Source: Richelia sp. CSU_2_1 | GTDB lineage: Bacteria > Cyanobacteriota > Cyanobacteriia > Cyanobacteriales > Microcoleaceae | DNA: 64,000 nucleotides | Direction: 5' to 3' | Assembly: GCA_012034575.1 (NCBI GenBank) | Contig: JAAUPF010000013.1 | Location: forward strand, 1-64,000 | Shown: in pieces, positions 7,409-16,284 of the stretch | How the letters are laid out: each line of letters opens with the position of its first letter | Numbering within the stretch: position 1 is the stretch's first letter | Made by a program: the position numbers and the translations under genes | Notes under the pieces: model-generated | The model's input: only the letters and a program-made list of their open reading frames with translations | What the model was told of the DNA's origin: nothing | Database searches by the model: none

Positions 7409-8836
7409 ATGCACCGCACTACTTGGCAGAACATTAACGCGATCGGCGCAACTTTAATTATCTCTATAATGCCGTCTCTGATGCCTTTTACCTCTGGCAT
7501 AGAAGTTCTGGCCGTGCAGGCAAAAAGTCCTCAAAAATTAGCGATAGAGGCGGAAAGATGGCAGCAATTCGCTTCCGATCGGGGTGGATTTAGTGTTTTA
7601 ATGCCGGGAAAACCCACGGAAACAATAGAACCTCCAAAACCTCAGAGTAGAGCAGGGGAAACTAGGTATTTTTTTGTGGAAACTGAAGGTGGAAAAGTTT
7701 CCTACTATGTTAGCTATATAGAATTTCCCGGCCTGCCCAGTCAGTTAAGTGTTAGTGAAGTTAATACTCTGTTGAATGCCGCACGAGATGGTGCAGTTAA
7801 TAATAGTACACTCCTCAAAGAAAGTAGTATCATACTCAATGACAACCTCGGTCGAGAAATCGAGATAAAAACTGCTGATGGTTTTCGCACTAAAGCCAGA
7901 ATATACTGGGTGCATCCGCGCTTGTATGTACTAATGACGCGGACAAGCGGACAAACGTTTCCGCCAGCAAGCGACAGGTTTTTAACTTCTTTCAAATTGC
8001 TCAAAACTCAAGCTCAAAAAAGCAATATAAATTCCCCACAGGCACCAAGAAACATCGCCCAAAAAGATGAGGCAACCGAGCTTTACAAAGAGGGTTCAGA
8101 GTTGTACGATCGAGGTCGATTTCAAGAAGCGCTAGTCAAATTGCAAAAAGCTTTAGAAATAGTCAGAAAAAACGGAGATCGTGAGGGCGAAATGGTCGTG
8201 CTTTCGCGGTTGGGAAGAACTCTCGATAATTTGAAACAGTACGACAGAGCCCTGGAAGTTTATCAGCAAGCTTTAGCGATTGCCCGACAAACAAGCAACC
8301 GCCAAGGTGAAGGAATAATTCTCGATTACACCGGCAGACTTTATCAGAATACGGGAGATTTGGCAAAAGCGCTGAATTTTCAACAGCAAGCATTGGAGAT
8401 TTTTCGACAAATTAACAACAGCGAGAGCAGTGCAATAGTGCTGGGCAATATCGGGAAAATTTATCACTATCAGAAACAGTACGATCGAGCCCTGGAAGCT
8501 TACCAGCAAACTTTAGTTATTTTTCGCCAACTAAACAATCGCCAGGGAGAAGGCGTAATGCTTGACTACATTGGCACTATTTATAACTCTCAGGGGCAGT
8601 ATCAAAAAGCGATGGATTTTCACGAGCAAGCATTGACTATTTTCAAACAAATTGGCAACCGGCGCAGTCAAGCAATAGTGATGTCAAATATAGGGGAAGT
8701 TTTTGCCAACCTCGATCGGAGAGAAAAAGCGGTGGAATCCCTAGAACAAGCTTTAGCGCTATTTCAAGAAGTCGGCGATCGAGAAAACGCCAGCATTACC
8801 ATTAATATAATTCAGAGGGTGCGACAAAAGCGGTAA
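7409..8836 (+). CDS. Secreted TPR-repeat protein
   Basis: This is a 475-residue protein with an N-terminal signal-like hydrophobic segment (about 12-32). A globular domain at about 45-200 begins WQQFASDRGGFSVLMPGKP. From about 225 to 470 there are at least six tetratricopeptide units of the YDRALEVYQQALAIARQ type. TPR arrays mediate protein-protein contacts; the GFSVLMPGKP domain is common in cyanobacterial secreted proteins of unknown role. The ATG follows TAAGGAGAAATAT, a strong ribosome site. No operon partner is visible. Confidence 0.85.
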   Translation: MHRTTWQNINAIGATLIISIMPSLMPFTSGIEVLAVQAKSPQKLAIEAERWQQFASDRGGFSVLMPGKPTETIEPPKPQSRAGETRYFFVETEGGKVSYYVSYIEFPGLPSQLSVSEVNTLLNAARDGAVNNSTLLKESSIILNDNLGREIEIKTADGFRTKARIYWVHPRLYVLMTRTSGQTFPPASDRFLTSFKLLKTQAQKSNINSPQAPRNIAQKDEATELYKEGSELYDRGRFQEALVKLQKALEIVRKNGDREGEMVVLSRLGRTLDNLKQYDRALEVYQQALAIARQTSNRQGEGIILDYTGRLYQNTGDLAKALNFQQQALEIFRQINNSESSAIVLGNIGKIYHYQKQYDRALEAYQQTLVIFRQLNNRQGEGVMLDYIGTIYNSQGQYQKAMDFHEQALTIFKQIGNRRSQAIVMSNIGEVFANLDRREKAVESLEQALALFQEVGDRENASITINIIQRVRQKR

Positions 8837-8861
8837 AGCGAGAAAAGGACGAGAGGAAATT

Positions 8862-8995
<134 letters not shown>

Positions 8996-9047
8996 TGTAG
9001 TAGATTTTAAGTTGGGTTTCGTGCCCCAACCCAACTCAGAAGCTTAA

Positions 9048-9179
9048 TTTATTTGGGTTGAGCATAACGATTTGCGCAACTACAATAACGAGCGATCGCA
9101 GCAATTGCTCGAATTTTCCGATCGCATCGACTGGGCAGAGTCAAAGATCTATCAAGAGAAAGGTGCAAACTGGAAATAG
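9048..9179 (+). pseudogene. Possible gene remnant (C-terminal fragment)
   Basis: The frame reads WVEHNDLRNYNNERSQQLLE... and ends GANWK-stop at 9179, with no start codon. The DNA around 9066-9100 resembles that at 9585-9620 inside the next gene (NDLRNYNNERS against DDLQRYNNERS). It could be a leftover of a related gene or a chance match. Confidence 0.3.
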
Positions 9180-9180
9180 A

Positions 9181-9285
9181 TTAGCTACCTTCAAGATCGG
9201 CAGCCAAAAAATCACTAGCAATCTGCCAAGATTGGCTGTTTTGGTGAAGAGCAAACTCATCTAAATCGGCATAATTAGATTTCAT
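9181..9285 (-). CDS. Possible 34-residue small protein
   Basis: A short minus-strand frame reads MKSNYADLDEFALHQ ... SWQIASDFLAADLEGS. Its composition looks protein-like (acidic, aromatic), but there is no clear ribosome site. Its ATG overlaps the start of the divergent 9284 gene. Recorded only as a possibility. Confidence 0.2.
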   Translation of the reverse strand: MKSNYADLDEFALHQNSQSWQIASDFLAADLEGS

Positions 9286-10384
9286 GCACAGCACTATAGA
9301 TATATCCTCAAAAACTGCCTCGCCGAGCCGGCAAAAGCCACAATTAACAACTACAAACTACGAAGCAGCAGAACAGCAATTTGTCAACTTGCTAGCTGCA
9401 GACGATCTAGACAAAACCGTAGCGGCAACACCGTTACTTGTCAGCGACTTGGAAAGCGCGATCGCAGTGGCCCTTCGATCGGCCTATCAAGAATCCTCAA
9501 ACGATGATGCCGCGCACCGCTTTTTGCAGCGCGTGCTGTACCGCATCAACCGCCTCAACTTGTTTTGGTACGATGATTTGCAGCGCTACAACAACGAGCG
9601 ATCGCACTATTTGCGTTCCGTGCGCGATCGCATCGAAGAACCCTGGCAGCAATGGGAACTCTCGCAAATCGACGTTGCAGCCCTGCAAAACCTCCCAGAT
9701 GTCAAGCAAGCCCTGCGCGATCGTGCTGCCGCCGATGTCGATCCGCCGTTGAACGAGGGCGATCGCTATTTGCGGGAACAGATGACAGCAGGCGGATACA
9801 AGCATTTGCTGGCGATCGCATCTTTTGACGGTTTGATCGAAGCCAGTCGCCTGTCGCGCATCCTCGGCGGTGCCGGCAACGAAATTCAATGCACTCTGAC
9901 GCGCGTATTGATTGAGGAATACGGCGGCGGCCGCCTTCCCCGCAAGCATTCCACCTATTTTGCTCAAATGCTGGCAGAGTTCGGGATGAGTACGGAACCG
10001 GAAGCCTACTTCGATTTAGTGCCCTGGCAAGTTCTCGCAGGAATCAACCAAAACTTCCTGCTGACGGAACGCAAGCGCTATTTTCTGCAATACAACGGCG
10101 GACTGACTTATTTTGAAGTAGCTGGACCCGTTGCTTACCGCAATTATTTAGCTGCAGCGCAGCGCCTGGGCCTGTCGCAAGCTGCTATGGGTTATTGGGA
10201 ACTTCACATCCGAGAAGACGAACGTCACGGGCGCTGGATGCTGGATGAGGTGGCGCTGCCGCTAGCTGAAAGATACCTGCAGGATGCGTGGGAATTGGTG
10301 TTAGGGTACGATCGAGAAAAATCGATCGGCGATCGGGCTGCGGCTGCGGTAGCGCGATCGATCGAAACCGCCGAACAAAATTAA
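9284..10384 (+). CDS. Iron-containing redox enzyme, haem-oxygenase-like fold
   Basis: This 366-residue protein matches the haem-oxygenase-like/iron-containing redox enzyme family (HDO superfamily). Likely metal ligands are VLIEEYGGG, RKHSTYF and the late WELHIREDERHGRWM motif, which carries Glu and His residues in a helix as in di-iron relatives. The N-terminal 40 residues are variable and probably flexible. Family members oxidise small substrates, but the substrate here cannot be inferred. The start at 9284 has no strong ribosome site. A CCCCG/CGGGG hairpin follows the stop. Confidence 0.75.
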   Translation: MHSTIDISSKTASPSRQKPQLTTTNYEAAEQQFVNLLAADDLDKTVAATPLLVSDLESAIAVALRSAYQESSNDDAAHRFLQRVLYRINRLNLFWYDDLQRYNNERSHYLRSVRDRIEEPWQQWELSQIDVAALQNLPDVKQALRDRAAADVDPPLNEGDRYLREQMTAGGYKHLLAIASFDGLIEASRLSRILGGAGNEIQCTLTRVLIEEYGGGRLPRKHSTYFAQMLAEFGMSTEPEAYFDLVPWQVLAGINQNFLLTERKRYFLQYNGGLTYFEVAGPVAYRNYLAAAQRLGLSQAAMGYWELHIREDERHGRWMLDEVALPLAERYLQDAWELVLGYDREKSIGDRAAAAVARSIETAEQN

Positions 10385-10397
10385 CGGTTGGCATACT

Positions 10398-10418
10398 CCC
10401 CGCTCTGAAAAGACGGGG
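10398..10418. terminator. Small CCCCG/CGGGG hairpin
   Basis: CCCCG (10398-10402) and CGGGG (10414-10418) flank an 11-base loop just after the redox enzyme gene. There is no run of T, so it may be a processing stem or a leftover palindrome of an IS200/IS605-type end rather than a true terminator. Confidence 0.4.
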
Positions 10419-10561
10419 ATTCTCAGCTTAAAATATCTATAGGATTTACGACGCAAAAAGAGATTTAAAACATTATTTATAGTGGTAAGGTGCGCACTGC
10501 GCACCCCACAAATAGATTCGGTGCGTCAGTCCAGAGCTTGACCGATCGTGAATAATCAGTG

Positions 10562-10993
10562 ATGAACATAGAGCTGCGTCTTGTTAAAAACCAGCAAGAA
10601 TTAGAAGATATGTTTTACCAGCGGTGGCTGGTATTGCGATCGACCTTAGGAATGGAGCTCGGCAGCGAAAGAGACACTCACGAAGATAGTGCTATTCATG
10701 TCATAGCAACGCTCGATCGAAAAATTATTGGTTCCGGCCGGCTTCGAGAACTATCTCCTGAATTGGGCAGCATCGCTTATCTTGCCGTGCTTCCTGAATT
10801 TCAAAATCGAGGAGTCGGTACTAAACTAATTGAAAAATTAATCTATCAAGCTCGGGAAAAAAATCTCAAAACTGTGAGAGTTATGTCTCGAACTAATGCC
10901 GTTAAATTTTACCAGAATTTGGGATTTTCACCCGAAGATAAATCATCTGAATACCTGGGGATTTCGCACCTATTCATGCAGTTAAAAATTTGA
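10562..10993 (+). CDS. GNAT family N-acetyltransferase
   Basis: This 143-residue protein has the GNAT core. IHVIATLDRKIIGSGRL is beta strands 2-3 and IAYLAVLPEFQNRGVGTKLI is the acetyl-CoA-binding motif A (R/Q-X-X-G-X-G/A in the form QNRGVG). ARTNAVKFYQNLGF-type motif B follows (here SRTNAVKFYQNLGF). The substrate is unknown. I prefer ATG 10562 over GTG 10559. It stands alone between repeats. Confidence 0.85.
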   Translation: MNIELRLVKNQQELEDMFYQRWLVLRSTLGMELGSERDTHEDSAIHVIATLDRKIIGSGRLRELSPELGSIAYLAVLPEFQNRGVGTKLIEKLIYQAREKNLKTVRVMSRTNAVKFYQNLGFSPEDKSSEYLGISHLFMQLKI

Positions 10994-11016
10994 TTTATTT
11001 GCATTCAAATACTATA

Positions 11017-11295
11017 AGGTGCGCAGTGCGCACCCTACATTATTAGTCCTAAATTTCTGCTCCTTTATCTCTTAGTCCGCGGAGGCGGACTTTATGTGTA
11101 TAGACGCGGTTTCAACCGCCGAGTCTTAAATTTCTGCTCCTTTATCTCTTAGTCCGCGGAGGCGGACTTTGTGTGTATAGACGCGGTTTCAACCGCCGAG
11201 TCCTAAATTTATGCGACGAATTAAACGCGGTTTTCAACCGCCGAGTCCTAAATTTTTACGACAAATGAAACGCAGCGGTTTCAACCGCCGCGTAA
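11017..11295. repeat. Tandem 'GTCCGCGGAGGCGGAC' repeat cluster
   Basis: A GCGCAGTGCGC palindrome is followed by two near-perfect copies (about 76 bp each) of a unit with GTCCGCGGAGGCGGAC and GCGGTTTCAACCGCCG, then two shorter degenerate copies. Each unit can form two stems. Related single copies lie near 42890-42970. No gene is visible here. Confidence 0.8.
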
Positions 11296-11302
11296 GGGAT
11301 AT

Positions 11303-11668
11303 CTAACTACCAGGAGTACCCATTTCAATTGCTTTTTGTACCAAATCGTCGGTAACTTCACCCGGTACAGATTCCGACTTAATTTCCTTAGCCATCGACA
11401 GAAAATCATCGGGATTTCCTGTAGACTGTGCGGGCAAATTTGTCTCTTGAGGAGTCGGCATCTCAAATTTAGGTGCTGTTGCAGCCGCAGCAGCTTCGGC
11501 CCCGGCTTCAGTGCGATCGATTTCGCTAACGCTGAATTCTTTTGAAGCTTCGTAATCAGCCGATACGTCAACCTGAGGCAATTTTTGTTCTCCTGCTTCC
11601 ACGTTTTCAGCTATCTGTTGCGCGTCAAATGTTTGAGAGTTAGGTAATTGGGAACTTACTTCAGACAT
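11303..11668 (-). CDS. Conserved hypothetical acidic protein
   Basis: This is a 121-residue acidic, Ala/Glu/Pro-rich protein with no membrane segment and little predicted order. It has a C-terminal helix-like stretch (DDFLSMAKEIKSES ... DDLVQKAIEMGTPGS). An ATG at 11668 is preceded by AAGGAG. I do not recognise a family. It is divergent from the helical carotenoid protein gene across 324 bp, so the two may share regulation. Confidence 0.55.
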   Translation of the reverse strand: MSEVSSQLPNSQTFDAQQIAENVEAGEQKLPQVDVSADYEASKEFSVSEIDRTEAGAEAAAAATAPKFEMPTPQETNLPAQSTGNPDDFLSMAKEIKSESVPGEVTDDLVQKAIEMGTPGS

Positions 11669-11992
11669 CTCGTACTCCTTGCTATTTATACTGTTCTTTT
11701 CTTTGTATCGATCGTGACGGAAATTTCTTGAATTTTCATCTACCGGCAGATGTATCGATCGCTTCTATCTGAAGGATGATTTATTTGGGAATATTTGCAG
11801 GCGATCGCAATAATTCCCAAACATACTCCAACGGCGATCGAACTCCCAACTCAACTCTGGCAAGCCATTCCCCATCTCAAATCTTCAATCTAAAATCTCA
11901 AATCGCATTACCTCTTGGGGATGGTGACTGATACCTAAAAATCTTGCTATTCATAGGCTAGAAACATTTGTCATGAAATTAGGAAATTATTT
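11669..11992. promoter_or_regulatory. Divergent intergenic region
   Basis: This is the space between the minus-strand acidic protein and the plus-strand carotenoid protein. It contains a HIP1 site (GCGATCGC) and several CGATCG words. I could not assign a promoter with confidence. Confidence 0.35.
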
Positions 11993-12520
11993 ATGAACGC
12001 CAGCACTGTTCCCAACTCACACTCTCTTTCTAACGACACTCAAAATGCAGTTCAAGCAATAGATAAATTGAGTACGGATGAAAAATTGGCGCTGCTTTAC
12101 TTTATTTATGAAAAAATGGGAGATTCAGTTACTCCCGCTGCTCCCACAGCCGCCGAACCCGAACTCGCTCCTTTGCTGTTAGGTGATTTTTACCAGTTGT
12201 CGCCTGACCAACAATTGAATGTAATGCGAGCTATTGTTAACGGAGACGATACCGATTATTCTCGCGCTTACGGAGCTTTAACTGCTAACAATCAGTTGGT
12301 AGTTTGGTATGCTTGGGCTGTCGGTATGGGCGATACAATAGTAGATATCCCGGAAGGATATCAAGTAACTGAGGCTACTAATAACGTGCTGGGTCAAATT
12401 GAAAATCTAGATTTTGAACAGCAAATTTCAGTGCTGCGCGATGTAGCGAATAAGATGGGATATTCTGATGTGAAGCCAATTCAAACTCAGGCTGAAGTTG
12501 GCAAAACTTCAAGTTTTTGA
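11993..12520 (+). CDS. Helical carotenoid protein (OCP N-domain homologue)
   Basis: This 175-residue protein matches the all-helical N-terminal domain of the orange carotenoid protein without the NTF2-like C-domain. Visible signatures are DKLSTDEKLALLYFIYEKMG and QLVVWYAWAVGMGDT, then the QQISVLRDVANKMGY end. Tyr39 and Trp105 fall at the positions of OCP Tyr44 and Trp110, which hold the carotenoid. Such proteins quench singlet oxygen or, in some clades, phycobilisome excitation. I cannot place the clade (HCP1-9). A Pro/Ala-rich linker (about 46-62) is in the usual loop position. No CTD homologue or carotenoid gene is in the window. Confidence 0.85.
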   Translation: MNASTVPNSHSLSNDTQNAVQAIDKLSTDEKLALLYFIYEKMGDSVTPAAPTAAEPELAPLLLGDFYQLSPDQQLNVMRAIVNGDDTDYSRAYGALTANNQLVVWYAWAVGMGDTIVDIPEGYQVTEATNNVLGQIENLDFEQQISVLRDVANKMGYSDVKPIQTQAEVGKTSSF

Positions 12521-12544
12521 AGCTGTTGGCATACTCTGATTAAA

Positions 12545-12790
12545 GCTGAAACATTCCGAGTTCTCTCGTGTTTGTCCGAGTCTCGATCCCCCTAAATCCC
12601 CCTTCTTAAGGGGGACTTTGACTGCTTCCTGTTCTCTCGTGTTTGTCCGAGTCTCGATCCCCCTAAATCCCCCTTAAAAAGGGGGACTTTGACTGCATCG
12701 CTCCCCCTAAATCCCCCTTAAAAAGGGGGACTTTGACTGCTTCCGGTCCCCCCTTATTAAGAGGGGCTAGGGGGGATCGAAAGCCCATGC
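12545..12790. repeat. 'CCCCCTAAATCCCCCTT' repeat array
   Basis: Three copies of TCCCCCTAAATCCCCCTT followed by AAGGGGGACTTTGACTGC, then an inverted half copy (TTAAGAGGGGCTAGGGGGGATC). The first two copies share a longer unit beginning TTCTCTCGTGTTTG. The array overlaps the 3' end of the histidine kinase frame on the minus strand. Confidence 0.85.
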
Positions 12791-14669
12791 TACGATCGAA
12801 AATCTCCAATCGAAAATCCAAAATCCAAAATCTAAAATAGCTAGATTTTCTGGGCAGTTCGATCGTAAATTTAGAACCTTTTCCGACTTGACTTGTTACA
12901 GAAATTGTGCCGTTCATCATCTTGACTAACGAGGCAGTAATCGCCAGTCCCACACCTGTTCCGGGATACTGGCGGGTTGTAGTTCGATCGACTTGGTGGA
13001 ACTTGTCAAAAATTCGCTGTTGTTCGGTTTCGCAGATGCCAATTCCCGTATCTCCAACCGCGATCGCCAGTCGATCGCCACTCAATTCCCGCACTTGAAC
13101 GCAAATGCTTCCCTGGTGCGTAAATTTAATCGCATTAGAAATTAAATTAGCCAAAACTTGCCGCAGCCGCGACTTGTCATTGACTATATATTGATTCTGC
13201 AAACAAGCACTGACTGACATTGCCAAATTCTTTTGGGTCACTCGTTCTCCAAATTCCAAAGCGACAGAGATGACTAAATTTGCCAGATCGAATTCCTCGA
13301 TTTTTAGTTCTGTGCGGCCGGTTTCGATGTTGGATAAATCGAGGATATCGTTAATCAGAACGAGCAAGTTTTTGCCGTTATGAAAAATGCGCGATACCAT
13401 GTCTGTTTGTTGTTGCGTCAGCAGTTGTTTGTGCTGGCGCAGCAGCAGTTGGGAAAAGCCGACGATCGCATTCATCGGAGTGCGCAACTCGTGAGACACG
13501 GTATTTAAAAACTGCGATTTTAGCTGCGCTGCTTCTAGCAGTCGCAAGTGTTGCAGGTGAATTTGCTGGCGCTGCTTTTCTATTTCCTGCCGCTGGCGCG
13601 CTAAAAGCTGGTTTTGCAAGTCTAAAAGCTGTTCCTGCTGCTGTAAAGTTGCGATCGCCCGCACCCGATCGATCGCGATCGCAGCTTGTTTTGCAATCAC
13701 CGATAGCAGCCGTTGGGTACTCCCGTCAAAAGCTTTGCTATTTTCCCAGCTACCAATTGCCAAAACGCCCAAACGTCCGGTATTAGCAGATTCGACCGGC
13801 ACGGCGCAAGCCGCCGACACGGGGCATCCGGTTTCTGCTTCCGACTCGCGCCGCAGCAATTGACATTCGCCTGTAACAAACGCCCCCGACAGCAGCTTGT
13901 CCTGTACGTGCAAGAATTTGTCCGGGGCGAAGTTTTCCGCACCGCTGGGGGCGCTGAATTTCAAGTGAGTGCGATCGCCCTCGGGTACGGACGCGACCGC
14001 CAAGTCAGCCCCTGCGATCGCACCGACGGCATCATCTGCGATCGCCTGCAACAGGTCGTCCAAATTCGCCCATTCCCGGTCAAAAATGCCCGCAAACCTC
14101 TCCATAGCTTGCAAATTCTGGCTATCTCCGGTGGAACTTTGGTTGGCTGGCGATCGCACTAACTGCAGGAGGGCGTCCCGTTCGCTGGCGATTTGCGCTT
14201 GAGTTTCTTTGAGTTGGTGAATGTCTGCCGCCATTCCCACCCACTGGCAAACTCCCTCACTGCCTGCGGTAGAGGTTGCTGCCCGGACGAGCACCCAGCG
14301 GTAAGCGCCCGAGGGCGACTGCAGGCGAAATTCGATTTCGCAGCTTTTGCCATCCTCGATAGCACCTTGCTGCGCGTGTGCCAGGAGGCGAGCTCGGTCT
14401 TCTGGATGGACGCATTCGAGATAGCCAAAACCCAAAGCGGAAGAGGCTGCCGTACCCGTGTATTCCTCCCAGCGGTGGCTGAAATAAGTCGCGCAGCCGT
14501 CAGCATTTGCTTTCCAAATTACTTGAGGAATCGCATCCAACAGGCGATCGTACTTAGTTTCGCAGTCGCAAATTTGCGGTCGATCGGACGAAATATCTGT
14601 TGCATTCTGTACTATTTCGCTCTCCGGCAAGCAGGAGTTAGAATTTTTGTTGCTGTTGGAGTAACTCAT
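12663..14669 (-). CDS. PAS-GAF sensor histidine kinase
   Basis: This is a 668-residue soluble hybrid-free kinase. It has a PAS domain (about 38-160), a GAF domain (about 190-345) and a coiled linker. The HisKA H-box VSHELRTPMNAIVGF has the phospho-accepting His at 393. The HATPase_c domain carries an N-box (LANLISNAIKFTH), GDTGIGI and GTGVGLAI. The catalytic part ends near GSKFTIELP. The last 60 or so residues (..LDFRLEIFDRS..PLAPLNKGG..) are encoded by intergenic repeats, so the natural stop seems lost. No membrane segment is seen. A LuxR-type response regulator (15060) is divergent 390 bp away and is a plausible partner. Confidence 0.88.
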   Translation of the reverse strand: MSYSNSNKNSNSCLPESEIVQNATDISSDRPQICDCETKYDRLLDAIPQVIWKANADGCATYFSHRWEEYTGTAASSALGFGYLECVHPEDRARLLAHAQQGAIEDGKSCEIEFRLQSPSGAYRWVLVRAATSTAGSEGVCQWVGMAADIHQLKETQAQIASERDALLQLVRSPANQSSTGDSQNLQAMERFAGIFDREWANLDDLLQAIADDAVGAIAGADLAVASVPEGDRTHLKFSAPSGAENFAPDKFLHVQDKLLSGAFVTGECQLLRRESEAETGCPVSAACAVPVESANTGRLGVLAIGSWENSKAFDGSTQRLLSVIAKQAAIAIDRVRAIATLQQQEQLLDLQNQLLARQRQEIEKQRQQIHLQHLRLLEAAQLKSQFLNTVSHELRTPMNAIVGFSQLLLRQHKQLLTQQQTDMVSRIFHNGKNLLVLINDILDLSNIETGRTELKIEEFDLANLVISVALEFGERVTQKNLAMSVSACLQNQYIVNDKSRLRQVLANLISNAIKFTHQGSICVQVRELSGDRLAIAVGDTGIGICETEQQRIFDKFHQVDRTTTRQYPGTGVGLAITASLVKMMNGTISVTSQVGKGSKFTIELPRKSSYFRFWILDFRLEIFDRSMGFRSPLAPLNKGGPEAVKVPLFKGDLGGAMQSKSPFLRGI

Positions 14670-15059
14670 AACTATTTTTCATACTTTTATAAATCAACCT
14701 TCCGTGCCAGGGCGGTGCTTGGTCGGTCAGTTCGGATTTCTCAACTGCATCAAAAGTTTTTATAGTTTCAATTTATCGAGCTAGCGGACTTTTTCCCTCT
14801 ATCAAGGGGCGGACAATAGGACAAAAATTCAGTTAGACTGTAAAAACATTCAGAGCCTACCTCTAGAGAAGGAGAAAGCAGGCGATTGCAGTAAGATAAC
14901 TTGACAATAATTTAGTTGCAATAACCCAACTGCATGAGTATGCTTGAAAAAGATGTGCAACTTGCCACACCCTAGAGCGAGACACATTCTCAAATCTACT
15001 CAGCTTCCCTGAGTTGGTTGGCGGTATTTTAAAATTTTCAGCGGGCTACTTGAAGAAAG
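14670..15059. promoter_or_regulatory. Divergent region between kinase and regulator
   Basis: No gene is visible. The 390-bp gap lies between divergently transcribed two-component genes. TTGACAAT near 14899 could be a -35-like element for the regulator, but no matching -10 is certain. Confidence 0.35.
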
Positions 15060-15782
15060 ATGAATAAAATTCGCGTTGCTTTGGTAGAAGACCACGACCT
15101 AACTAGAGTCGGCATCCGTACAGCTTTACAACAGCGTGACGCTATTGAAGTTGTCGGCGATGCAGCTAACGCTACAGAGGGATTAAAACTGCTTCAGTCT
15201 GCCAAACCCGATGTAGCAATTGTAGATATTGGTTTGCCGGATTTTGACGGCATTGAATTGACTCAACGGTTTAAAAAATCTATCGTCCCGGATGCCGATC
15301 CTGACACCAAAGTCTTGATCCTAACTTTTCAGGACAATGAAGAAGAAGTCCTCGCCGCTTTTGCCGCCGGTGCTGACTCTTACTGCATGAAAGATATCAG
15401 CTTCGATCAGTTGTTGGATGTGGTGAAAGTTACCCACGAAGGCAATGCTTGGATCGACCCCGCGATCGCCAGAATCGTCCTGAAAAAGTCTCGCACTAAG
15501 GAGTCTGCGCCGGAAGAAGCGAAAACTCAGGAAAAGAAAGTGACAATTAAAGCGGCCGAACCAGAGTTCAGTCACATCATTGAAACTTACCCTTTGACGG
15601 AACGGGAATTAGAGGTTTTAGAGCTCATAGTGCAGGGGTACAGCAATGCTGCAATTGCCGAAAAACTGTACATTACTGTCGGTACTGTCAAGACTCACGT
15701 TCGCAATATTTTAAACAAATTGTGCGCGGACGATCGCACTCAAGCTGCTGTTTTAGCCCTGCGTTCCGGTCTGGTTGGATAA
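15060..15782 (+). CDS. NarL/LuxR-type response regulator
   Basis: This is a 240-residue protein. The receiver domain (1-125) has acidic pair ED11-12-type residues (VEDHD), phospho-acceptor Asp56 (VAIVDIGLP) and a conserved Lys (CMKD). A Lys/Glu-rich linker (145-180) leads to a LuxR/GerE HTH (about 180-238, LTERELEVLELIVQGYSNA). It should bind DNA when phosphorylated. The ATG follows GAAGAAAG. The nearest kinase is the divergent PAS-GAF protein; pairing is an inference from position. Confidence 0.9.
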   Translation: MNKIRVALVEDHDLTRVGIRTALQQRDAIEVVGDAANATEGLKLLQSAKPDVAIVDIGLPDFDGIELTQRFKKSIVPDADPDTKVLILTFQDNEEEVLAAFAAGADSYCMKDISFDQLLDVVKVTHEGNAWIDPAIARIVLKKSRTKESAPEEAKTQEKKVTIKAAEPEFSHIIETYPLTERELEVLELIVQGYSNAAIAEKLYITVGTVKTHVRNILNKLCADDRTQAAVLALRSGLVG

Positions 15783-16284
15783 AGAGTCATTAGCTTTCGG
15801 TGAGTCCCCGCTCGCTTTCGGTGAGCCATCAGTCATTAGTTATTAGTCCTTGGTGGCTGACTCTTGGATGGTTGATAACTAATGGCTGAGTATGCTAAAA
15901 CAACCGCCGCTTATATACCATTTTCTTGAGGAAAATATCGAGCGGAAAAATGCTGAGATATTTGTTTGTAAAATTGCGCATCTATCTTAGTGAGTAGAGT
16001 TAAAATGTTATAAAATATCCTAAATATGTCTGAAGATAGATGGCAAAAATATTGATTTCCTACACCATCGATCGGCAGTAATAGCAAGCGAGATAAATTA
16101 AGACCGAAATGCCAATTTTGCATCAAGCAAATTCAGAAGTAGCTGCAAAAAAGGCAAAATAACAATACTTGCAGGAATAGTTCAGCGGTCAGAAAGATTA
16201 TACCTCCAGAGCGAGCCTGAGGTCGCTTAAATTTGAGAGATTAAGAGTATCAATCGCTACTTACATTTCTTACAAAGAGGTAAT
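15783..16284. other. Intergenic region, no clear gene
   Basis: About 500 bp. It begins with a doubled GCTTTCGGTGAG unit and GTCATTAGTTATTAG-type repeats. The rest shows a 71-residue minus-strand frame that I consider chance. The last 30 bp hold the AGAGGTAATATG start context of the next gene. Confidence 0.4.

Noticed and set aside
7195-7500. 101-residue minus-strand frame overlapping the end of the HTH/AAA gene
   Set aside because: It overlaps two well-supported genes on the other strand and has no ribosome site or family pattern.
15911-16126. 71-residue minus-strand frame before the GH13 gene
   Set aside because: A/T-rich intergenic chance frame without a ribosome site or recognisable motif.
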